From contig JACKLZ010000002.1 of the NCBI GenBank assembly GCA_024235675.1, positions 124,001 through 188,000 of the forward strand: DNA of 64,000 bases, written 5' to 3'. The notes beneath the pieces were generated by a model. That model was given only the letters and a program-made list of their open reading frames with translations. It did not search any database and was not told the DNA's origin. The translations under genes and the position numbers were made by a program. Source of the DNA: Zoogloeaceae bacterium. GTDB taxonomy: Bacteria > Pseudomonadota > Gammaproteobacteria > Burkholderiales > Rhodocyclaceae. Positions 16,343 to 25,174 of this stretch are shown in pieces. Position 1 is the stretch's first letter; each line of letters begins with the position of its first letter.

Positions 16343-18244
16343 ATGCACGTGCTTTATGACGAGAGCGGCGCCTTCAAATGCGGCACCGTTCTGCTGGACA
16401 ACGACAGCTCCCTGCAAGTCGAGAACACGCATGGCAAGCGCCTTAAGATCAAGCGCAACCATGTGCTGCTCAACTTCGACAGCCCCGCGCCCGGCGAGCT
16501 GATCCCGCGTGCCGAGGCCGAAGCCGAATCGCTGGAGGTCGACTTCCTGTGGGAAGTCTGTGGCGATGACGAGTTCGATTTTGTCGACTTTGCCAAAGAC
16601 TACTTCGGTCATGCGCCCAACGCGGTCGAATCCGCCGCGGTGTTGCTGTGCCTGCACTCGGCGCCGATCTACTTCCACCGCAAGGGACGCGGCCGCTTCC
16701 GAAAAGCGCCCGACGACATCCTCCAGGCCGCACTGGCCGGGCTGGAAAAGAAGCGCCAGCAAAGCCTCGCCATCGAAGCCATGCGCGACCGCCTGCTCGC
16801 CGGCGAGTTGCCCGACGAGTTCAACGGCATGGTGCCACAACTGCTCTATCGCCCCGACCGCAACCGCCTCGAAGCCAAGGCGCTCGAAGCCGCCTGCGTC
16901 GATAGCGGCCTGAGCGCCGCTGCCTTGCTGCTCAAGTGCGGCGCGTTCAGTTCAACTTACGATGTGCACTACGGTCGCTTCCTGTTCGACCAGTTCCCCG
17001 ACGGCACCGACTTCGGCGAGGTGCCGACCTGCACCTGGCCACAAGATCTGCCGGTCGCCAGCGTCAAAGCCTTCTCTATCGACGACGCCACCACCACCGA
17101 GATCGACGACGCCTTTTCGGTCACCCCACGCGAGAGCGGCGGCTGGCGCATCGGCATCCACATCGCCGCACCGGGTCTGGGTTTTGCCCGCGGCTCGCGG
17201 CTCGACCAGATCGCCCGCCAGCGCCTGTCGACGGTGTACATGCCCGGCAACAAGATCACCATGCTGCCCGATTCGGTGGTCGAGACCTTCACCCTCGAAG
17301 CCGGCCGCACCTGCCCGGCGGTGTCGCTCTACCTCGACATCACCAACGCCCTGGCGGTCACCGGCCACGAAACCCGGCTGGAGATGGTGCCCATCGCCGC
17401 CAACCTGCGCCACCACGATCTGGAGCCGGTGTTCAACGACGACACCCTGCTCAACGGCGGCCCCGACTTCCCCTGGAAGAAAGAGCTGACCCTGCTGTGG
17501 GAGCTGGCCACCATTCTGGAAGCCGGCCGCGGCAAACCGGCGACCAACCAGACCCAGACCGATTTCAGCTTCTCGGTCGATTGGGACAGCACCACGCCCG
17601 ACGGCCCCGGCGTGATCAGCATCGGCCAGCGCCTGCGCGGCTCGCCCATCGACAAAACCGTGTCCGAGCTGATGATTGCCGCCAACTCCACCTGGGGCAA
17701 ACGCCTCGACGAAGCAGGCATACCGGGCATCTACCGGGTGCAAGGCGGCGGCAAGGTGCGTATGGCGACAGTCGCCGCGCCGCATGAAGGCCTGGGCGTC
17801 GACTGCTACGCGTGGTCCAGCTCGCCGCTGCGCCGCTATGTGGACATGGTCAATCAATGGCAGCTGATCAGCGTGCTGCAAGGCGTTGAGCCGCCCTTCC
17901 CGCCCAAGTCGCAAGACCTGATGGAAGCCGTGCGCGACTTCGACCTCGCCTACACCGCCTACGCCGAGTTCCAGCGTCACATGGAGCGCTACTGGTGCGT
18001 GCGCTGGTTGCGCCAACGCGAAGACCCGATCATCACCGCCCGCGTGCTGCGTGACAACGTGGTCCGCCTCGACGACTCGCCCTTCGTGTTCAAGGTCAAT
18101 GGCATGCCGCTGCAGGCGCCGGGCGCGCATATCAGCCTGGAGCTCAAGGATTCGGATCTGCTCGACGTAGATGTGCGCGCACGCTTCGTCAGCCTGCTCT
18201 CCGAAGCCACCGACGAGGCTGCCGCCGATCCGCTCGCACAGTAG
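16343..18244 (+). CDS. RNB-domain ribonuclease (RNase II/R family)
   Basis: A 633-residue 3'-to-5' exoribonuclease of the RNase II superfamily. The N-terminal ~230 residues are not typical cold-shock domains. The RNB catalytic domain starts near residue 240 with SIDDATTTEIDDAF, which carries the conserved metal-binding aspartates, and includes SSPLRRYVDMVNQWQ near residue 495, the RNA-binding/catalytic block with arginine. It is shorter than RNase R and lacks the S1-rich basic tail, so it is closer to RNase II. The following TonB-like gene begins 10 bases after the stop. The order rnb-tonB-aroE-mtgA is common in related betaproteobacteria. Confidence 0.9.
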   Translation: MHVLYDESGAFKCGTVLLDNDSSLQVENTHGKRLKIKRNHVLLNFDSPAPGELIPRAEAEAESLEVDFLWEVCGDDEFDFVDFAKDYFGHAPNAVESAAVLLCLHSAPIYFHRKGRGRFRKAPDDILQAALAGLEKKRQQSLAIEAMRDRLLAGELPDEFNGMVPQLLYRPDRNRLEAKALEAACVDSGLSAAALLLKCGAFSSTYDVHYGRFLFDQFPDGTDFGEVPTCTWPQDLPVASVKAFSIDDATTTEIDDAFSVTPRESGGWRIGIHIAAPGLGFARGSRLDQIARQRLSTVYMPGNKITMLPDSVVETFTLEAGRTCPAVSLYLDITNALAVTGHETRLEMVPIAANLRHHDLEPVFNDDTLLNGGPDFPWKKELTLLWELATILEAGRGKPATNQTQTDFSFSVDWDSTTPDGPGVISIGQRLRGSPIDKTVSELMIAANSTWGKRLDEAGIPGIYRVQGGGKVRMATVAAPHEGLGVDCYAWSSSPLRRYVDMVNQWQLISVLQGVEPPFPPKSQDLMEAVRDFDLAYTAYAEFQRHMERYWCVRWLRQREDPIITARVLRDNVVRLDDSPFVFKVNGMPLQAPGAHISLELKDSDLLDVDVRARFVSLLSEATDEAAADPLAQ

Positions 18245-18253
18245 AATGCTGTC

Positions 18254-19192
18254 ATGATCAAAGCCGTCAAAGCCCCCAAACCACGCGCCAGAAAGGCGGC
18301 CCCACGGCCGTCTGCGCGTGCCTGGGCGCGGCACGGCTCATCGGCGGTGACCTTCGCCTTTGGCCTCTCGATTTTGCTGCACGTGGTGGTGCTGTCACTG
18401 CACTTCGAATTCCCCGATCTGAAAAAGGCCTTCAAACGCGACAGCGGACTCGAGGTGGTGCTGGTCAACGCCCGCCACGCCCGTGCGCCCGACAAGGCCG
18501 AAGCGCTGGCACAGGCCAACCTCGATGGCGGCGGCAACACCGACGCCAAGCAGATGGCCAGCACACCGGTGCCGCCCAAGCCGCAACAAAAGGATGGCGA
18601 CCAGTTGATGGACGCCAAGCGCAAGGTCCAGGAACTCGAAGCGGCTCAGCGCAAGCTGGTGGCCGACGCCAAGAAGGCCCGGCCGACGACACAGACCGTG
18701 GTCAAGAACAGCGACGCACCGGCCGAGACCCCGCGCGAACTTTCCGCCACCGAACTGATGGACAGCGCCGCCGCCATCGCCCGGCTCGAAGCCAAGATCG
18801 ACAAGAACCTCAATGAATACGCCAAGCGTCCGCGCAAGAAATTCATCGGCGCGCGTACCAAGGAATACCGCTTCGCCCAGTACGTCGAAGACTGGCGCCT
18901 GAAAATCGAGCGTGTCGGCACGCTCAACTACCCCGACTCGGCGCGCGGCAAGCTCTATGGCAGCCTGCTGATGTCGGTGGTCATCCGCGCCGACGGCAGT
19001 GTCGAGTCCATCAACATCCACCGCTCCTCCGGCCACAGCGTGCTCGACAACGCCGCGCGGCGCATCGTCGAGCTGGCAGCACCCTTCTCGGCCTTCCCGG
19101 CCAACATCCGCAAAGACACCGACATCGTCGAAATCACCCGCACCTGGAGCTTCACCAATGCGGATGCGATCGAGACCAGCAGCCCGAAATAG
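18254..19192 (+). CDS. TonB-like energy transducer with coiled-coil spacer
   Basis: A 312-residue protein anchored by one N-terminal membrane segment (about residues 33-53, FAFGLSILLHVVVLSLHF). A long charged, helix-prone periplasmic spacer follows (LMDAKRKVQELEAAQRKLVADAKKA and ARLEAKIDKNLNEY). The C-terminal TonB fold runs from about residue 215, with YVEDWRLKIERVGTLNYP, GSLLMSVVIRADGSVESI and a final beta strand. TonB proteins pass proton-motive energy to outer-membrane receptors. Unlike classic TonB there is no Pro-Glu/Pro-Lys spacer, and no exbB or exbD lies nearby, so it may serve another envelope role. It lies between the RNB ribonuclease gene and aroE. Confidence 0.85.
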   Translation: MIKAVKAPKPRARKAAPRPSARAWARHGSSAVTFAFGLSILLHVVVLSLHFEFPDLKKAFKRDSGLEVVLVNARHARAPDKAEALAQANLDGGGNTDAKQMASTPVPPKPQQKDGDQLMDAKRKVQELEAAQRKLVADAKKARPTTQTVVKNSDAPAETPRELSATELMDSAAAIARLEAKIDKNLNEYAKRPRKKFIGARTKEYRFAQYVEDWRLKIERVGTLNYPDSARGKLYGSLLMSVVIRADGSVESINIHRSSGHSVLDNAARRIVELAAPFSAFPANIRKDTDIVEITRTWSFTNADAIETSSPK

Positions 19193-19214
19193 CCGGCACA
19201 CGCGCTGGCAACGC

Positions 19215-19220
19215 TAAAAT
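19215..19220 (+). promoter_or_regulatory. -10-like box upstream of aroE
   Basis: TAAAAT lies about 26 bases before the aroE ATG in the 54-base gap after the TonB-like gene. No convincing -35 was found, so this is a tentative promoter for aroE-mtgA. Confidence 0.35.
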
Positions 19221-19246
19221 GGCGTTTTATTCAAAGCGCCCACCTC

Positions 19247-20080
19247 ATGGATCGTTACGCCGTCATCGGCCACCCCATCGCGCATAGCAAATCGCCGTCC
19301 ATCCACGCTGCCTTCGCCGCTCAGACCGGCCAGACGCTGGTCTACGAAGCGCTGCTCGCGCCGCTCGACGGCTTCGCCGACACCGTGCGCCGCTTTATCG
19401 CCGCCGGCGGCAAGGGCATGAACGTGACCGTCCCGTTCAAGCTCGAAGCCTTTGCACTGGCCGATCACCTGTCGCCGCGCGCCAAGGCCGCCGGCGCGGT
19501 CAACACCCTGAGCTTCCGGGCCGACGGCATTCATGGTGACAACACCGACGGCCTCGGACTGGTGCGCGACCTGACGGCCAACCTCCACTGCCCGCTGGCC
19601 GGCCGACGGGTGCTGCTGCTCGGCGCCGGCGGCGCCGCACGCGGCGCGCTCCAGCCGCTGATCGAGGCCGGTCCGGCGCGGCTGCATCTGGCCAACCGTA
19701 CCGCCGCCAAAGCGATTGATCTGGCCGAGCAGTTCCGGCCGATCGCCGGCGCGCTCAATTTGACCGCCAGCGGTTTCGACGACATCGGCGGCGAGGCATT
19801 CGATCTCGTCATCAATGCCACCGCTGCCAGCCTGTCGGCCGCCGCACCGGCCATTCCCGACACGGTCTACGCCCCTGGTGCACTGGCCTACGACATGATG
19901 TACGGCGCCGAGCCAACCACTTTCCTGCTCGCCGCCCGCGCCGCCGGCGCCCGCCGCGTCGCTGACGGCCTGGGCATGCTGGCCGAGCAAGCCGCCGAGA
20001 GCTTTCTGATCTGGCGCGGCGTTCGCCCCGACACCGCAGCCGTTCTCGCCACGCTGCGCGCGGCTCTGGCAAAAGGATGA
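19247..20080 (+). CDS. aroE: Shikimate dehydrogenase (NADP+)
   Basis: AroE reduces 3-dehydroshikimate to shikimate in aromatic amino-acid synthesis. The 277-residue protein has the shikimate-binding SKSPSIHAAFAAQTG near residue 14, the catalytic lysine block GKGMNVTVPFK near residue 63, and the NADP-binding loop LLGAGGAARGAL near residue 127. ANRTAAKA follows, with Asn-Arg-Thr for the 2'-phosphate. The length is normal. The stop overlaps the mtgA start (ATGA), so the two are coupled. Confidence 0.97.
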   Translation: MDRYAVIGHPIAHSKSPSIHAAFAAQTGQTLVYEALLAPLDGFADTVRRFIAAGGKGMNVTVPFKLEAFALADHLSPRAKAAGAVNTLSFRADGIHGDNTDGLGLVRDLTANLHCPLAGRRVLLLGAGGAARGALQPLIEAGPARLHLANRTAAKAIDLAEQFRPIAGALNLTASGFDDIGGEAFDLVINATAASLSAAAPAIPDTVYAPGALAYDMMYGAEPTTFLLAARAAGARRVADGLGMLAEQAAESFLIWRGVRPDTAAVLATLRAALAKG

Positions 20081-20769
20081 AGGCCATCGGCCGCTGGACA
20101 GGCGGCGCGCTGCTGCTCCTGCTGGCGGCCTTCGTGCTGTATGAGTGCTGGATTTTCGCGCATGTGCTGTGGTGGACCCGCAACGACCCGGACATGACCC
20201 GCTTCATGTCAGCCCAGTTGTCGGTGCTGCGCGAAACCGATCCCGACGCCCGGCTCAAGCACCAGTGGGTGCCCTACACCAGGATCTCCCGCCACCTCAA
20301 GCAAGCCGTGGTGGCCGCCGAAGATGATCGTTTTCTGGAACACGAGGGCTTCGACTGGGAAGGCATCCAGCGCGCTATCGAGAAAAACCAGAAACGCGGC
20401 GCGCCCGTCGCGGGCGGCTCAACGATCAGCCAGCAACTGGCCAAAAACCTGTTTCTGTCGCCCTCGCGCAGCTATGTGCGCAAGGCGCAGGAGGCGATCG
20501 TCACGCTGATGATCGAGACCACCTGGAGCAAACGGCGGATTCTAGAGGTGTATCTGAACGTGGTCGAATGGGGCCGCGGCGTGTTCGGCGCCGAGGCCGC
20601 TGCGCGCCATTACTTCGGCCAGCCGGCGGCCACACTCGGGCCCGCGCAAGCGGCGAGGCTGGCCGTAATGCTGCCCAATCCACGTCGCTATGAGCGCCAG
20701 TTCGGGCCTCGCCTGGCCGCCCACGCCGATCGCATACAAGCGCGAATGCACCGCTCGCAAGTGCCCTGA
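20077..20769 (+). CDS. mtgA: Monofunctional peptidoglycan glycosyltransferase
   Basis: MtgA is a membrane-anchored GT51 enzyme that polymerises lipid II into glycan strands without a transpeptidase domain. The 230-residue protein has an N-terminal membrane anchor (about residues 7-28). It carries the GT51 motifs VAAEDDRFLEHEGFDW with the catalytic glutamate near residue 83, GGSTISQQLAKNLFLS near residue 113, and RRILEVYLNVVEWG near residue 152. Its length and lack of a penicillin-binding domain separate it from class A PBPs. It shares an overlap with aroE. Confidence 0.96.
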   Translation: MKAIGRWTGGALLLLLAAFVLYECWIFAHVLWWTRNDPDMTRFMSAQLSVLRETDPDARLKHQWVPYTRISRHLKQAVVAAEDDRFLEHEGFDWEGIQRAIEKNQKRGAPVAGGSTISQQLAKNLFLSPSRSYVRKAQEAIVTLMIETTWSKRRILEVYLNVVEWGRGVFGAEAAARHYFGQPAATLGPAQAARLAVMLPNPRRYERQFGPRLAAHADRIQARMHRSQVP

Positions 20770-20865
20770 TCCGGCCAAAAACGGCCGTCGCGCCCCTCGG
20801 GTAAAGCACGTACAATGGCCCCCGCCAAAACCGGCCGCCCCCTTTAGCGCCGCGGAATCCACGTC

Positions 20866-22302
20866 ATGTCCGAACTCGAGCAGCCTCGCGAGAATGTCCA
20901 GGCGCACCTGAAAGAGGTGCAAGACCTGCTGCGCCGGCAGTCGCTGGTCGAGACGCTCGTGCACCGCCAGGACATGCCCCGCCACGATCTGGTTGAAGAT
21001 CTGGTCCACCGCCAGCATATCGCCGAGCTGACGCAAAAACTCGAAGAGCTGCACCCGGCCGACATCGCCTACATCCTCGAAGCCCTGCCGGTCGACGAGC
21101 GCCTCTTCGTCTGGGACCTGGTCAAGGCCGAGCGCGACGGCGAGATCCTGCTTGAAGTCTCCGACGCGGTGCGTGAATCGCTGATCGAGACCATGGCGCA
21201 CGAGGAGCTCAAGGCCGCAGCCGAGCAACTCGACGCCGACGAACTGGCCGACCTCGCCCCCGACCTGCCCGACGCGGTGATGGAGGACGTGTATCTGTCG
21301 CTGGACGTGGAAGAACGCGCCCAGCTGCGCGCCGCCATGTCCTACCCCGAAGGCACGGTCGGCGCGCTGATGGACTTCGACATGGTCACCGTCCGCGAAG
21401 ACGTGCGCCTGGAAGTCGTGCTGCGCTATCTGCGCCGCTTTACCGAACTACCCGACCACACCGACAAGCTCTACGTGGTCGACCGCAACGAGGCCGTGCG
21501 CGGCGTGCTCTCACTCGGGCGCATGCTGGTGTGCGACCCGGAAGCGCTGGTGTCGGAGATCATGGACGACGATCCGCTGCTGCTACGCCCCGACGACAAG
21601 GCCGAGGATGCCGCCACCGCCTTCGAACGCTACGATCTGGTGTCGGCGCCGGTGGTCTCGTCTGACGACCGCCTGATCGGGCGGGTGACCGTGGCCGCGG
21701 TGGTGGACTACATCCGCGAAGAGTCCGAAGTCGAACTGCTCAACCAGGCCGGTCTGCGCGAGGAAGAAGACATCTTCGCCCCGGTGCTCGACTCGGTGCG
21801 CAACCGCTGGGCCTGGCTGGCGGTCAATCTGGTCACCGCCTTCATTGCCTCACGGGTCATTGGTGTCTTCGAGGGCGCCATCGAAAAGCTGGTCGCCCTC
21901 GCCGCGCTGATGCCCATCGTCGCCGGCATTGGCGGCAACTCGGGTAACCAGACCATCACCATGATCGTGCGCGCCATGGCTGTCGGCCAGATCAGCCACG
22001 AAAGCGGCAACCGCCTGCTCAAAAAAGAAGTCGGTGTCGCGCTGATCAACGGTCTGGTGTGGGGCGGCCTGCTCGGCGTGATGGCCTGGTTGTTGTACAG
22101 CAACGCCGAACTCGGCCTGGTCATGACCCTGGCGACCACGCTCAACCTGCTGCTGGCCGCCAGCATGGGCGTGATCATCCCCACCACCATGCAGCGCCTC
22201 GGGCGCGACCCGGCCCTTGGTGCCAGCGTCATGATCACCGCCTGTACCGACTCAGGCGGCTTCTTCATCTTCCTTGGTCTGGCCTCGATCTTTTTGCTTT
22301 AG
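20866..22302 (+). CDS. mgtE: Magnesium transporter MgtE
   Basis: MgtE is a homodimeric inner-membrane Mg2+ channel gated by cytoplasmic Mg2+. The 478 residues show the N-terminal helical domain (about 30-135), two CBS domains (about 138-260, with GTVGALMDFDMVTV and VVDYIREE), and a C-terminal membrane region of about five helices. That region contains the pore signature ALMPIVAGIGGNSGNQTITMIVRAMA near residue 345. A TACAAT -10-like box lies 50 bases upstream of the ATG. The last 51 bases overlap the 3' end of the convergent hydrolase gene. The 96-base leader is too short for an M-box. Confidence 0.96.
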   Translation: MSELEQPRENVQAHLKEVQDLLRRQSLVETLVHRQDMPRHDLVEDLVHRQHIAELTQKLEELHPADIAYILEALPVDERLFVWDLVKAERDGEILLEVSDAVRESLIETMAHEELKAAAEQLDADELADLAPDLPDAVMEDVYLSLDVEERAQLRAAMSYPEGTVGALMDFDMVTVREDVRLEVVLRYLRRFTELPDHTDKLYVVDRNEAVRGVLSLGRMLVCDPEALVSEIMDDDPLLLRPDDKAEDAATAFERYDLVSAPVVSSDDRLIGRVTVAAVVDYIREESEVELLNQAGLREEEDIFAPVLDSVRNRWAWLAVNLVTAFIASRVIGVFEGAIEKLVALAALMPIVAGIGGNSGNQTITMIVRAMAVGQISHESGNRLLKKEVGVALINGLVWGGLLGVMAWLLYSNAELGLVMTLATTLNLLLAASMGVIIPTTMQRLGRDPALGASVMITACTDSGGFFIFLGLASIFLL

Positions 22303-23163
22303 CGCTTCGACCAGAAACGCCACGGACTGCGCGATCACCTCCGGCGCACGCAACACCCGATGATGCCCGTAGCCACGCGTGGCCATCGTCTCGCTCCCGG
22401 GCCAGGCCGCATGCAGCCGCGCCAGATGGCTGAAGTCCACCTCGGTATCCTCTGCATCGTGAACAAACAGGGCGCGGGTACGCGTCACCGGCAGGCCACG
22501 CAAGGCGTCCATTTCGTCGATCGGCACATACCGGCGCTCCAGGCGACTGCGAAGCGAGTGGTGCGCCCGCCGGCCCAGGCCGACCCGCCGCGACAGTGTT
22601 TTGAGGTGGATATCAAAAGAGCCGGGCGAGCCGATCAGCACCACGGCATCCACGGCCAGTCCCTCGCGTACCGCATGCAAGGCCCCCGCCGCGCCCATCG
22701 AGTGCGCCACGACCGCAGCCGTATCCGGCAACGCATCCACGACAGCGCGCAAACCGCCAATGAAGTCGGGCAGGTGACCCGCCTGACCCTCGCTGTCGCC
22801 ATGACCAAGTTGATCAAATACACTGACCGCGAAGCCCTGCGCCAGCAAGGCCGGCACCCAGGCCGCCAGCTGCGCGCCATACCCGCCCCAGCCATGCACG
22901 AGCACCACGCGCGGCCGGCCGGCTTCACCAAAATGCCATAGCGCCATCGCGTCGCCGCCGACGGTCAGCGTCTCTCGCCGACCCCAGACACTCAGCACCT
23001 CGCTGGCGCGCCCCCGTTTGCGCGGCGGTCGCAGCAACAGCGCTTCGGCCTTGCGGGCGGTCCAGCCGGGGAACAGCCGCGCGCTGAGTGACACCCAGCG
23101 ACGCTGCGCTGGCGTCAGCAATTCGATACGATCGGTCGTGCTATTTTTGGGCAAATTTTTCAT
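22252..23163 (-). CDS. Alpha/beta-hydrolase family protein
   Basis: A 303-residue soluble alpha/beta-hydrolase. The oxyanion HGWGGYG lies near residue 90, the nucleophile elbow AHSMGAAGA (serine) near residue 153, a likely acid in HDAEDTEVDF near residue 255, and the catalytic histidine in GYGHHRVLRAPE near residue 278. Its first 60 residues are basic and not part of the fold. It lies 39 bases downstream of a tetR gene in the same direction and probably forms a regulated two-gene unit with it. The substrate is unknown. Its 3' end overlaps mgtE antisense. Confidence 0.88.
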   Translation of the reverse strand: MKNLPKNSTTDRIELLTPAQRRWVSLSARLFPGWTARKAEALLLRPPRKRGRASEVLSVWGRRETLTVGGDAMALWHFGEAGRPRVVLVHGWGGYGAQLAAWVPALLAQGFAVSVFDQLGHGDSEGQAGHLPDFIGGLRAVVDALPDTAAVVAHSMGAAGALHAVREGLAVDAVVLIGSPGSFDIHLKTLSRRVGLGRRAHHSLRSRLERRYVPIDEMDALRGLPVTRTRALFVHDAEDTEVDFSHLARLHAAWPGSETMATRGYGHHRVLRAPEVIAQSVAFLVEALKQKDRGQTKEDEEAA

Positions 23164-23202
23164 CGCACCCTCTCTCTGTCAGATCGTGGATCCCGACTGG
23201 GA

Positions 23203-23808
23203 TCAGTGGGTTGCCGGTATGGTCCGGCTACGTGAAATCAAGTCGCTGAAACTGCGCAGCGCCATGGCGCGGGTGTTCGCGTCGGTGAGCAAGCGGCGTC
23301 GGTAGTAGGTGACAAAGACAATGCCCAGCATGTCGAACACGAACTGGCCCAGATCGAGGTCGGCGCGGAATTCGCCCTGCTCCACCGCCAGGCGCACCGT
23401 ACGCGTCAGCTCGCGTTCGAGCTGCCGGTAGTGCGCGATCACCACATCCCGCACCGGGCCCGGTTTGTCGTCAAACTCCAGCGCCGCCGATTGCAACGGA
23501 CAGCCGCCGCCCCAGCCGCCCCGATCAACCCAGGTCAGCCAGTTGCCAAGCAAGGCTTCGAGACGCCCAACACCACGCGGCGCCTTGAGCGCCGGCAGGA
23601 AGACCAGCTCGGTAAAGCGCTCAGCCGCCGCCTCGATGGCGGCGATCTGCAAGTCTTCGCGTGAGCCGAAGTGGGCGAACAGCCCGCTCTTGGACATGCC
23701 GACCCGATCGGCCAGCGCCCCGATCGACAGCGACTCGAAGCCTGCTTCGCAGGCCATGGCCACTGCCGCATCGAGGATGGTTTGCCGGGTACGTTCGCCT
23801 TTGTTCAT
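23203..23808 (-). CDS. TetR/AcrR-family transcriptional regulator
   Basis: A 201-residue repressor-type protein. The N-terminal helix-turn-helix (about residues 7-52, TRQTILDAAVAMACEAGFESLSI, then GMSKSGLFAHFGSREDL) is a clear TetR DNA-binding domain. The C-terminal ligand domain has the features of a TetR_C group (FTELVFLPALKAPRGVGRLEALLGNWLTWV). A perfect 14-bp palindrome lies 13 bases upstream of its ATG, suggesting autoregulation. It lies between hemL and the hydrolase, all in one direction. The ligand is unknown; control of the hydrolase is an inference from adjacency. Confidence 0.9.
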   Translation of the reverse strand: MNKGERTRQTILDAAVAMACEAGFESLSIGALADRVGMSKSGLFAHFGSREDLQIAAIEAAAERFTELVFLPALKAPRGVGRLEALLGNWLTWVDRGGWGGGCPLQSAALEFDDKPGPVRDVVIAHYRQLERELTRTVRLAVEQGEFRADLDLGQFVFDMLGIVFVTYYRRRLLTDANTRAMALRSFSDLISRSRTIPATH

Positions 23809-23821
23809 GCGCTCACATTAT

Positions 23822-23835
23822 AGAACGATCGTTCT
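23822..23835. promoter_or_regulatory. Palindromic operator candidate for the TetR protein
   Basis: AGAACGATCGTTCT is a perfect 14-bp palindrome in the 40-base gap between the hemL stop and the tetR start. The core ACGATCGT and its position fit TetR-family operators, most simply for self-repression of the tetR-hydrolase pair. Confidence 0.65.
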
Positions 23836-23848
23836 TTTATCAAGGCCT

Positions 23849-25132
23849 TTACGCCGCCATGCCGGCAAATACCCGATCCGCCGCCGCGATGGTGGCGTCG
23901 ATGTCGGCCTCGGTGTGTGCTGCCGACACAAACCCGGCTTCGAACGCCGACGGCGCGAAATAATGACCCGCGTCGAGCATGGCGTGGAAAAACTGATTGA
24001 AACGATTGCGATCGGAGGCCATCACGTCAGCAAAGGACTGCGGCAGTGTCTCGGCGAAGTACAGGCCGAACATGCCACCGAAGGACTGGGCGCAGAAGGT
24101 GACGCCGTGGCGCTTGGCCGCCGCTTGCAAGCCTTCGACCAGCTGCGTGGTGCGCGCTTCAAGACCTTCGTAGAAGCCCGGCGCCTGAATCAGCTTGAGC
24201 GAAGCCAGCCCGGCCGCCACCGCCACCGGGCTGCCCGACAAGGTGCCCGCCTGATAGACCGAACCGAGCGGCGCGATCTTTTCCATGATGTCGCGACGAC
24301 CACCAAAGGCACCGACCGGCATGCCGCCACCGATGACCTTACCCAGCGTGGTCAGGTCCGGCGTGATGCCGACCAGACCTTGCACGCCTTGCGGGCCGAC
24401 ACGCAAACCGGTCATCACTTCATCAAAAATCAGCACCGTGCCGTGCTCAGTGCACAACTGGCGCAGCAGATGCAGAAAACGATCGCTCGGGCGGATCAGG
24501 TTCATGTTGCCGGCGAAGGGCTCGACGATGACCGCCGCAATGCTGTCGCCCTTGGCACGGAAGGTTTCTTCGAGTTGCTCGGGGTTGTTGTAGTCGAGCA
24601 CCAGGGTGTGCTTGGCGAAGTCCTCGGGCACGCCGCCGGAGGACGGGTTGCCGAAGGTCAGCAGACCCGAGCCGGCCTTGACCAGCAGGCAGTCGGCGTG
24701 GCCGTGGTAGCAGCCTTCAAACTTGATGATGGTGTCGCGGCCGGTGAAGCCACGCGCCAGGCGGATGGCGCTCATCGTCGCTTCGGTGCCGGAGCTGACC
24801 AGACGCACCATGTCCAGGCTGGGCAGATGTGCGCACAGCTGCTCGGCAATCTCCACTTCCGCCTCGGTCGGCGCGCCGAAGGACAGGCCTTTGAGCGCCG
24901 CCTCGCGCACCGCCTCGACGATGGCCGGATGCGCATGGCCGGCAATGGCCGGCCCCCAGGAGCCGACATAGTCGATATACGCTGCACCGTCAGCGTCCCA
25001 CATGCGCGCGCCCTCGGCACGCGCAATGAAACGCGGAAAGCCGCCGACCGAGCCAAAGGCGCGCACCGGCGAATTGACGCCGCCGGGGATCACAGCCTGG
25101 GCGCGATTGAACAAGGTTTCGTTTCGACTCAT
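23849..25132 (-). CDS. hemL: Glutamate-1-semialdehyde 2,1-aminomutase
   Basis: HemL is the PLP-dependent enzyme that makes 5-aminolevulinate from glutamate-1-semialdehyde in the C5 route to haem. Its 427 residues match the family. Motifs include NSPVRAFGSVGG near residue 20, SSGTEATMSAIRLARG near 123, the PLP aspartate in LIFDEVMTGLRV near 245, and the PLP-lysine block TLGKVIGGGMPVGAFGG near 267. It lies 42 bases downstream of thiE, so a thiD-like/thiE/hemL transcript is likely. Confidence 0.98.
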   Translation of the reverse strand: MSRNETLFNRAQAVIPGGVNSPVRAFGSVGGFPRFIARAEGARMWDADGAAYIDYVGSWGPAIAGHAHPAIVEAVREAALKGLSFGAPTEAEVEIAEQLCAHLPSLDMVRLVSSGTEATMSAIRLARGFTGRDTIIKFEGCYHGHADCLLVKAGSGLLTFGNPSSGGVPEDFAKHTLVLDYNNPEQLEETFRAKGDSIAAVIVEPFAGNMNLIRPSDRFLHLLRQLCTEHGTVLIFDEVMTGLRVGPQGVQGLVGITPDLTTLGKVIGGGMPVGAFGGRRDIMEKIAPLGSVYQAGTLSGSPVAVAAGLASLKLIQAPGFYEGLEARTTQLVEGLQAAAKRHGVTFCAQSFGGMFGLYFAETLPQSFADVMASDRNRFNQFFHAMLDAGHYFAPSAFEAGFVSAAHTEADIDATIAAADRVFAGMAA

Positions 25133-25174
25133 GAGTTCTTCCAGATAAATTGTTCTTGAATCCGCAGTGTGCGG

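Noticed and set aside
18242..18247. TAGAAT as a promoter for the TonB-like gene
   Set aside because: It lies over the ribonuclease stop and only 7 bases before the ATG, which leaves no room for a leader; the two genes are more likely co-transcribed.
20770..20865. Mg2+-sensing riboswitch upstream of mgtE
   Set aside because: The 96-base gap is too short for an M-box and no matching paired structure was seen.
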